A stretch of DNA of 64,000 bases, taken from assembly GCF_042453785.1 (NCBI RefSeq), contig NC_091665.1, positions 6,705,501-6,769,500 on the forward strand, in the 5' to 3' direction. Shown piece by piece: positions 56,190 through 64,000 of this stretch (the stretch's first letter is position 1; each line of letters starts with the position of its first letter). The notes under the pieces are model-generated. The model worked only from the letters and a program-made list of their open reading frames with translations, was not told the origin of the DNA and did no database searches. The translations under genes and the position numbers were made by a program. Source of the stretch: Malus domestica. Lineage: Eukaryota; Streptophyta; Magnoliopsida; Rosales; Rosaceae.

Positions 56190-57010
56190 TATCAAAAGGA
56201 TTTAGCTTAGGTCCTCTATTATTATTTGCACTTAAAGTTAAATTTTCTAATTTATCTAGCAAAGATGGTGGAAATGATGAAGATGCGTTATGTAAAACTT
56301 GGTTTATTTCTGCAATTTGTTCTTCAACTTGATCTAATTTTCAGCCAAACTTAAAACTAATCGAATAATTAAATTATTTTGCCTAACGGGAATATTACTA
56401 CTGGATACTTGTATTGAAAAATCTGTTAAACCTACTGGTTCTTTATCTAACTTACTAATTTCTTTCAAAACTTGGATATATTTTCTGTTAGTTCTAGAAT
56501 TTGTTATTAAACTAATAATTTATCTATTTTATTATGCAACTTATCTACTTGTTCACTCAACTCCTTTTGTAATAATTGAATTTTTTAAACTTCTAATTTT
56601 AACTGCTCAACTATTTCTAGTGATCTAAATTCTACTTGTTTCGGCTTACTATCTAAGAGATCAACAAGCTCTTTTATCTCTCTTTTGCTAGGAAATCTTT
56701 GAATATTTGTATTATTATCTTCTAACTGAGATGTAATATAATCTAAATTTTTTCTAATTATTTTTATGGAATTTTTCTGAAAATGCTCTAACAACTGGTT
56801 TAACAAATTATTATGCTAATTATTTTCTAATTTTATGTTTTCTGCTTGACTAATAATAAGATCTACAATACTATTGGCTTGTGGATTTTCTTCACTATGC
56901 AAAATATGATTATGCTTTCTCAATGGAAAATAACAAACTAAACTATTTTGGTCTAATGTTATTTTTCTTTTTTGAGGTTCACTAATTTCTAAATTAAGAT
57001 AATCTATCAT
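56190..57010 (-). pseudogene. Viral ORF2 (coiled-coil), decayed
   Basis: Begins with an ATG at 57010, three bases after the ORF1 stop. It continues as open pieces 56816-57010 and 56585-56806, with a readable C-terminal piece to about 56190 that ends in a Lys-rich run. Stops interrupt it at about 56813 and between 56340 and 56580. The content is rich in Leu, Glu, Asn and Lys heptads, consistent with the coiled-coil virion-associated ORF2 product of badnavirus-like genomes. Confidence 0.55.
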
Positions 57011-57013
57011 AAA

Positions 57014-57280
57014 CTACAGTCTACATTTCTCTAAAGTTATTGCTAACTGGTTTCTTAGAAACTCTCTTTCTTTTCTCAAGGTCTCTAAAGCTTGATATAT
57101 TGCTCTTTTTGCTTCTAAAACTTTATGTTGTACTTCTGTGTTATTATATTTACAAATAAATGAAAGATATTCAAGATAACCAAGATAAAACTTTTGCTTC
57201 TTCAAAGTCCTGTTTATTCTTTTGGATATATATGCTAATCTTCTCTTTATGCTATTTATAGTTAGGTGTCTGGAACAATA
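57014..57280 (-). pseudogene. Viral ORF1, no AUG visible
   Basis: A minus-strand frame open from an in-frame TAA near 57290 down to the TAG at 57014-57016. It has no ATG in frame; the first 20 or so codons hold only non-AUG codons. It encodes about 80-90 residues, with LGYLEYLSFI near the middle and a Lys/Arg/Glu-rich C-terminal part. Position matches ORF1 of badnavirus-like genomes. Either initiation is at a non-AUG codon or the start was lost by mutation. Confidence 0.5.
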
Positions 57281-57429
57281 AATACCTGGTGGTTATGGCT
57301 AACAAGGTCTACAAGGACAATAATATATGTTGTTCATGCAAAATAAACAAGTGTGATATCAGTTATGTTAATGACTTCCGTCCTCAAGATACTTTACTAT
57401 TATAATTATACTATTAAAATGCTAAATTT

Positions 57430-57442
57430 GGCTCTGATACCA
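57430..57442 (-). other. Viral primer-binding site, tRNA-Met
   Basis: The minus strand reads TGGTATCAGAGCC, complementary to the 3' end of the initiator tRNA-Met, the priming site that defines base 1 of caulimovirid genomes. It lies about 390 bp downstream of the poly(A) signal and 225 bp before ORF1, as expected. Confidence 0.85.
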
Positions 57443-57814
57443 AATTCGCAACGCAGACTCGGTTAAATAGTTGGATGGCCATTATAACAACTAGACATAA
57501 GACCTTGCACATGGAACTCAACATGTTTCAGCATGACGGCCACTCACAGTACAAGTATAAGGCCTTAACGGCTGAACTCAGAGGTATGAAGAACTCAGAG
57601 GTACCATGGTTAATGTCCAATTATTTGTATAGCAAGCATTTAACTATAACAGAGTGCTCGAACAAAGTATAATCGTCAATTTAGTTGGTTAATAATATAA
57701 CTACAATAGTGTTTCCCTGTTTTGGACTAAAAGTCTAATTAAACAAGCACACTAAAGAAAGAAAATAAAGCTTACTTAAGACTTGGAGATTGCTTGAATA
57801 TGTACATGTGAACT

Positions 57815-57820
57815 TTTATT
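57815..57820 (-). terminator. Viral poly(A) signal
   Basis: AATAAA on the minus strand (within ATATCAATAAAAGTT), about 180 nt downstream of the TATA box. Caulimovirid RNAs pass this signal once and use it at the second pass, giving terminal redundancy. Confidence 0.65.
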
Positions 57821-57997
57821 GATATATGGAATGTTTACAAAGATAGTTGTTTACTAGAAAGTGTTTATAAGGAAGTGTTTACAAGGATGCTATGAAGACT
57901 ACAGATGCTTGAAAGTATGAAGATGATGTGAGTATGAGAGTAGGGTGTTCAGGTACTGAGTGGTTGAGGTGTGTTCTGCATGGGAGGAAAAACTCCC

Positions 57998-58004
57998 TTA
58001 TATA
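57998..58004 (-). promoter_or_regulatory. Viral promoter TATA box
   Basis: TATATAA on the minus strand, in the context TATATAAGGGAGTTTTTCC, like the pararetroviral full-length transcript promoters. Upstream promoter sequence seems to continue to about 58200 and, after the Copia solo LTR, perhaps to about 58850. Confidence 0.7.
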
Positions 58005-58207
58005 CAAGATCTAATTCTTGAAAGACAAAATAACATTTCAACTATTTACAACTTTTTTGAGTAATGACAGCAGACTGTTTCTGAAAGCTGTTAGCACTGT
58101 TTCTGAAAACTAACGGACTTGTCTTTACTTTAAAGGAGGTCATGTGAATCTATGTTGTCTTGGCTGCTGAAATATTTGCCACCCTTTCCTTTTATCCCAA
58201 TGTTTTC

Positions 58208-58615
58208 TGTTGGTACCATATATTGGGCCTCATCTTTGGACCTCATCCCTAGGTCCATGACAAATGTAAAAGGGGAGGGAGTCCTTATTCTATAAAAGGG
58301 ACTATCCCTCACCCTCATTAAGGACTCAACATTCAAAGCCTGACAACCAAACAAAGACTCTCATCTCACATGCCTCACAATATAGAGGGCAATACCCTCT
58401 CATCCAAACAGAGAGCAAAATGGCAAGGGCTGCATCCACAAAGAGCTCCCTTGCCGATCCATTGTAATCCATACATACATACATAATCAACATCAGTGTG
58501 GACGTAACCCAAACATTGGGGTGAACCACGATACATCTTTGTGTTCTTGTGCGTTTGTGTGATTCACGGCTGGATTTACTTTGGTCCATGATCTTCTGAA
58601 TTTTGTGCATCAACA
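58208..58615 (+). mobile_element. Copia-type solo LTR (408 bp)
   Basis: Ends TGTTGGTACC and GTGCATCAACA (5-bp inverted ends TGTTG/CAACA). A perfect 5-bp duplication TTTTC flanks it at 58203-58207 and 58616-58620. TATAAAAGG near 58292 fits the LTR promoter on the plus strand. It lies upstream of the viral promoter. No internal retroelement sequence, so it is a solo LTR or a very small element. Confidence 0.88.
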
Positions 58616-58620
58616 TTTTC

Positions 58621-59268
58621 TGCAATTATCAGTCCTTGTCTTCTTTTGGTGAAACCACGTGAATTTTGTTGAATACTAAGCCATCTTGTACAAATGCTTG
58701 AAGGGCATGATTGTCATTTTATAAAACTTCTGTCCTGATGATTAAAAGGAAAGTTTTTTGGAGTTTTTGGTTAGTTTTCCATTTAAAATATTGTCTTCTA
58801 CCACTGCTATATAGTTGGCATAATACAGGGTATTATCAGAGAAAAAGGACCAGACTTCTGCCGTCATAAGTTCATATCATAATTATTTCTATGTACGTGG
58901 TTTGCCACTCTTTTGCACTCAAGTTCAAATTTCTGTTTACACAGTAAATAAGATATCAAGAAACTTTTTTTTTTATTGCATATATCTAATTATTTCGAGC
59001 AGCAATACAATTGGTACATTGCTATCCCAAATGTAACCAAGACTACATACCATGAATTCTCGACCATGAACACCTCAACAGAATCAAAGGCACAAACTCA
59101 CACCCATTCAACTTACATAAACAAGTACACTGCACTACTATACAAAATTACAAATAATTGAATACACCATATAACAAAAGTTGTGTGAAAGTACAAACAC
59201 ATCCCCTGCTCAGCAAGATCAAAGAAAGCGAAATTGAGCCGTGCAATAAAACGATAAATACTCATACC
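58621..59268. other. Intergenic
   Basis: The left part (to about 58850) may be the distal viral promoter. The rest is the 3' flank of the IST1-like gene, whose 3' untranslated region should lie just left of 59269. No gene. Confidence 0.4.
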
Positions 59269-62200
59269 TCAGTGCCCTTGGGATGGGAAAGGATTATCTG
59301 TAGAAGACTGAGCATCAGATCCGACATTTGAATTTTGCGATGTAAATAAGTTTGGGTATGAGAAGTACGAGTCATCCCCCATTGAAGCCAATCTCTGAGG
59401 CTGATGACGAACAGGTTCATGCTCAGAAGCATGGTCATTGGAATGTGCGGAATCAAAATCAACATTAAGTGGTTCCATAGTGATAGACGAAGCATTTGAT
59501 ATCTCTGATCCCTGGCCATATAAATGGATTGGATGGGGTACCGGAGAATCTATTACACCATCAGATCCACCATCAGGGATAAGATGATTGGAGTCTGGTT
59601 TTTCTCTTGTATCTGACTGATTAGGAACGTCCACATGAAATGGGTTTTCACAGCTAGTTTCTGGGACGACTTCACTTTTTTTCTTGGTAATCTCGTTGAT
59701 TCTGACCTGTGCAAGACTAGCTGCCGAGCGAGCCGCTGTGGCTGCACGTTCTGCAGAGTCCGCAGCAGCCTGAGCAGCAGCTAACACATCCTGCAAATCG
59801 ACGTTGACCTCACTTCTTGTTCTTGAAAGATTTGGTGGTGGATTGCTTTGTCTCGTTGAAAATGACGCAGAAGAAAGTGAAGGGTAAGAAATAAATGGCA
59901 AAAACTGCTTATCTTCCACAGCACCAACCAAGACATGAGACTGTTCCTGATTGTTAGCTACTGATCTTTCTTCCATCACTTCTCCAGACTCAAAGGAAGG
60001 CTCTTTAGATTGACTTTCAACGGACCCAAATTTCTTTGACAAGTCATGATCAATTTCAGGGTGTGGATGGGTTGGTAAAGGAGGAGACATTGCTGGTGCT
60101 GAGGCTGGATTTGCACTTGGTCGTAGTGATTGCTTGGGTACTTCAGGAAAGTCTAATGAGTCCAAACCGTCATCAGAATCAGACAGTTCTTTCTGGTCTT
60201 GATCTGGGCTGTATTGCAATGTTTCATCCTGTTTTTCTTTAGGAAGGGGCAATTTAGACCCACTAACAAACTGTGTCGGACCACTCTGACAATGAGAGGA
60301 CAGATTTAAGCAGACATAGGTGAAAAGGAAATAGGGAAAAAGGACAAGCGAAAAATGAGACCAAGCAGGGGCATATATGCTTACCAACAAATCTTCATGC
60401 GGTTTGTAAATTTCAGCTTCAGATGCAGCAGGATCCCAATCCAGGTCATGCTCTTCAGCAATTTCTTTCAGAAGCTTCAGTTTTTTCTCAGGTGAGGGTG
60501 CACGAACAGATAGCAGTTCTATCAACTGTACCAAAACCGAATGTCACAAACACATAGTAGGAAACTAAATATAATGAACAACACCCTTGCAAGTTTAGTT
60601 GACCAAAAGATCATGGGAGAAAAAGGGAGTACACTACAAAAAGAAAGTTCATAAAAACCTGGCGATTGACACCACAATCCGGTATGAGCTCTGTTGCAGC
60701 TGCTACAAATTCTTTCCCATATTTTGAAGCAAATAGCATTTGAACTTGCAGCAACTCCGGCAGATCAGCACATCTTGGCGCAGCAAAACACACACTGGAT
60801 ATTGCTTCTTTCAAGTCTATAGGGCATTCCCTGTACCAAACGAAAAGTTATAAATAAAGTATGTGAATTTTAAAATGTATGTAATTACAAAACTTAACCA
60901 ACTCTTTTGTGTTGACTTCAACAAACTTTAATGCCAAAAAATCAAGTATCACAGACAACACTTAATGCGACAAATGTTTGAGAATAATCAACCATATGAA
61001 CCTAGTCAAGGACCAAGGTACACAGACTAACCGTGATAATAAGCTATGTGATGCTAGAAGTGCACGTGTCGCAAGCTACCTCAGTACAATAACATGGTGG
61101 GTTAAGTGGAAGTGCAATGTGAATTAATCGAATTCCCCGGGATACATGAGGGTTGGGGTTGTATAATGCATGGTATGCCATCTGGATCGCCACAAAAGTT
61201 CGTAAAGTCTTAGTAAAGTCAGAAATTTCATAATAGGTTCATCTGATCCTCCATCAAGGAACAAGGACAGAGTAAATATGAAACTCAAACAAAACTTCCT
61301 ATAACTGATACTATTGAACTGCATATTCCAGAAGCACAAATAAACCACCGGTTAGAGAGCAGACAGTGCTCCCCGCTAGCATTTGATGGGTTTAGTGACT
61401 GAATTGCAATCCTTGAATGACAAACTCTGTTTGGTTACTCAAATATATTGGTAAGAGATGGTATTGATAATTTATTTGTAACAATTTGGGAAGAAATATA
61501 CATCTGTCCAGCTTAGCTAAAGTGCTTGTATTCCACAAGAAGAAAAACCAATCACTAGTTCTCAAATTTTCTTTTTCCTCTCTCTTCTCTCCCCAACTAT
61601 TTCTAGAAGACAAATTAAGTATATATGAAACTAGAAACCCAGAACAAGCTTACAGAGAGAAAGCCTGTTAGCAGCATGTTTTCTATGGAACTGGAAATAA
61701 GTGAATCTCTTTCATGCATATCTATTTTACAGGGCAACAAACAAGTGAATTAAAGGATTAAGTTTGGGTTTCCCAAAAACTCAAAAATGTTTGACTTCGG
61801 ACCTTTAACCAATCAAACATGTAATATTATTGATTAGGCGAAAAAGAAAATATGATCATTGCACTTTCAAATTATTTCAAAAAGCTTTTTTGATCTAACC
61901 CAAAATGCAGCAGCCAAATTTCTGCCTACCATGAGAAACATAGGCTAGTTTACAAGCTTAGTCAGACACTAAAAACTAAAAATTAAGTAACAAAATGATG
62001 TATTCTTGACTTAAAAAATGCTATGAGAAACCATATCATCATATCCAAAGTCCCACGCATTGTATGTAAGAATTTATGTAGCTATGCCATTGCAGACTCT
62101 TCTTCTCATCTATAATTTTCTCTTAACGAGTTTACCTCTGCACCCATGTACATCTCAAAATGATGGGTGTGTTTGTGAATGTGTGCTTTTGTCTTAGTCT

Positions 62201-63793
62201 AAAGAGGTTGCTTCTGTTAACACCCACTTGGAATGCAGGGGCCGTTTGCCCTTTTTGCTATAACATGTGGTTTATAAGGCTCTTCTCCAAGAAGATTTAA
62301 GTTTGTCAGGTGTTCCGTGAAGAAAAAATAGTCACATCAATCTATAGCAAAGTTGCAACTAACAGAGCTTTATTTGGTCTTGTAAGGAAACTTGAAAAGA
62401 AGAAAGAAAAGAAGTTATTCAGAAAATATAGTTAGGTGTCAAAATAAAAAACATGGGCATTATTTTCTAATTTAGATTATCCTAAAGTAATAACATATAG
62501 TGATAAAACTCCTATAAAACTTTTTGATAAAATATGGGTGGGGAAACATATATGGTGGGGGGAGCAAGGGGATTTTAGAGGTCCTGTGCTCAAACCCTCA
62601 AGTATTAAAAAAAATAAAAAATCCTTTCATTTGATTAATTGATTAAGAGAAATTTTATTCTTTATTCTAGCAACAATGGTCTTTTTTTAAAGCCATCCCT
62701 CTCCCCCAAGGAAAAGAAACAATGAGTACACTATGGACTGAGGATTATTAACAATAAATTTTTATTTTTTTCTTTTTCTAAATCATACTGGTTCATAATT
62801 TCTGTAATACATGCCTGTTACTAAATCCAAGAGATGCACCCTAGATCAGCCCAGATTTTTCACTAACACATTGCTGAATTGCTTGCAAGTTTATAAGGGA
62901 TTACAACGTATCAATTGCTTTTTAAGAATGAGATTCTACACAGAAAGTGGAAGCAAACATCAATCTAAAACTAAATCTTCCTTCTTTATACAATCCACTG
63001 ACAGTCATTCTTTCACCATACTAAAAGATATGTATAGATATTTTCCAAATTTTCAAACATTGACTTAAATTTGATTTGGTGAAACCAAGTTAACCATCCT
63101 ATAGTTAGCCATTAAAAAAGATAGCAGGCATAGCAGCATGCACTATAACCCATTCTCCCCAAATCATCTCAGCTTTTAGACTTACAATATATACAGTTCT
63201 CAAAATGTTCCCTCCCTAGAGAGAAATATGAGATATTGACACAATTTCAGATTAGGGTTCTGACCACAGAAAATATAAGCTTACAGAAATGCTAAACCAA
63301 AAGGTTGGGTTAAAATAATTTTTTTTTATGAAAAACAATCAGAAATAGAAACTGAACAGGAACATTTTACAAGCAAATCATCAGTTTAGAGAATAACCTT
63401 TGTGATTCAATAATTGGAAGGCGGACAGCAATAAGCTCAGAAAATAGCTCAAGGATCTCCTGAGCTGCCATCATGTTCTCTTCTCTAATAATATGTTCTA
63501 CCTGAAATGTAAATATCAATAACAACATTACGAAATGATCGTTAGAAATACCCAAACTAAACTTTCTCTTCATACTTTCTAATAAGGGTACCCAACTCAT
63601 ATACTCCATAAGTAGCAGAATCTCTTAGTATAGATAATATAAGGAGAAGAGATGTATTACCCGAATCCTTGCAGTAGCCTCTTGGCCAGTCTCAAGAAGC
63701 TTGGCAATGTCGCGGCGCATCTGTTTAATCTGAATTTCTCTCCTGTTCCTCAACAATTTTATCCGCGGAATTGTCAATTTCAGCATGGTTTTG
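59269..63793 (-). CDS. IST1-like protein (ESCRT, Vps4 regulator), 5' end outside window
   Basis: Exons from right to left: 63661-63793, 63398-63501, 60659-60830, 60385-60525, 59269-60285, with GT/AG introns and frame kept: 521 codons plus stop. The first exon shown starts with the last base of a Cys codon (C then KTMLKL), so an upstream exon lies beyond 64000. The Ist1 domain fills about the first 180 residues (LLRNRREIQIKQMRRDIAKLLE, ATARIRVEHIIREE, CPIDLKEAISSVCFAAPRC, ELIPDCGVNRQLIELLS, AEEHDLDWDP). Ist1 proteins bind Vps4 and CHMP1-type ESCRT-III subunits and control endosomal (MVB) sorting in the cytosol. The last 350 residues are a low-complexity tail with an Ala-rich helix (VLAAAQAAADSAERAA then SLAQVRINEIT) that occurs in plant IST1-like proteins. 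No defect seen. Confidence 0.9.
60831..63397. other. Large intron of the IST1-like gene (2.57 kb)
   Basis: On the minus strand starts GTTATTC and ends TACAG. AT-rich; ORFs inside (61124-61348, 61392-61613, 62811-63068) have no motif. No transposon ends recognised. Confidence 0.65.
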
Positions 63794-64000
63794 CTGCACA
63801 TAGAAATACACACTTACATAAAATCACAGAATCACAAAATTCAAAGTTGCATTGCACATCCACAGAACGCAAATAATTCAAAACCCCCGTCCTTAAAATC
63901 TTCAGCATATCATACTCAAATGGGTTTTCTAAGAAATTAAAATTTTGTAAAATCTCACACTTCCTCTACAGACAAACAGAAGTACCAAATCGATCCAAGA

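Larger units (their letters stand above)
51103..58100 (-). mobile_element. Endogenous caulimovirid (badnavirus-like), 5' half, defective
   Basis: On the minus strand the order is: promoter (58004), poly(A) signal (57815), Met-tRNA primer site (57430), two small ORFs, movement-protein region, capsid region, and the first about 35 codons of an aspartic protease. It is then cut off by an LTR at 51102. RT and RNase H are absent. This is the order of badnavirus or tungrovirus genomes (family Caulimoviridae, plant pararetroviruses). Many stop codons and a solo LTR (53608-55976) in the movement-protein region show it is an old, inactive copy. It is very AT-rich (about 70%), unlike neighbouring genes. 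Genus-level placement is inference; no integrase is expected, as these viruses integrate by accident. Confidence 0.85.

Noticed and set aside
57430..57442. Possible tRNA-Met gene
   Set aside because: Only the primer-binding complement is present; no cloverleaf arms. It is the viral primer site.
61124..61613. ORFs in the large IST1-like intron
   Set aside because: AT-rich chance ORFs within a well-bounded intron.

Overview
The window is nuclear DNA of a dicot, most likely a Maleae rosaceous tree (apple or pear group). It has spliced genes with plant-type introns, a chloroplast ATP synthase gene, and dense nested LTR retrotransposons. Several repeat families look like ones I associate with Malus and Pyrus; that placement is recognition, not a database result.

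1-24259 is a retrotransposon stack. A truncated Copia element (tail plus 3' LTR, 1-2387) lies against the first of two copies of a Maleae-type repeat gene (3387-4025, coiled-coil protein). A minus-strand Athila-like Gypsy element (about 4110-12273) keeps its 5' LTR, Asp-tRNA primer site, gag, protease, RT, RNase H and integrase, all broken, and has no 3' LTR. The second, rearranged copy of the repeat gene follows (12530-13735). A second minus-strand Gypsy (about 14007-24259) has lost RT and protease. It hosts a 1.23-kb hAT-type element with an 8-bp target duplication and a 3.26-kb solo LTR with a 5-bp duplication.

24260-49400 is the gene-bearing part. It holds a small two-exon gene of unknown function (26500-26913, minus), a decayed hAT transposase (33000-34790, minus), and a complete 11-exon SERK receptor kinase gene (36061-43172, plus, 626 codons). 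The intronless chloroplast ATP synthase delta gene (44362-45123, minus) is convergent with SERK. Two copies of one Mutator-type MITE, in opposite orientation and with 9-bp duplications, lie at 29921 and 45717. A lone exon of an acyl-activating enzyme is stranded at 48198-48449.

49400-58850 is an LTR and endogenous-virus region. The 5' half of an old badnavirus-like caulimovirid genome lies on the minus strand (about 51103-58100): promoter TATA box, poly(A) signal, Met-tRNA primer site, two small ORFs, movement-protein and capsid regions, and the first residues of the protease. It carries many stop codons. A 2.37-kb solo LTR with a perfect TCTTT duplication splits the movement-protein region. 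A 408-bp Copia solo LTR with a TTTTC duplication sits upstream of the promoter. Another LTR cuts off the remainder.

59269-63793 holds exons 2 to 6 of an IST1-like (ESCRT/Vps4 regulator) gene on the minus strand, whose first exon lies beyond the right edge. The host genes are unrelated in function: membrane receptor signalling, plastid ATP synthesis and endosomal sorting.
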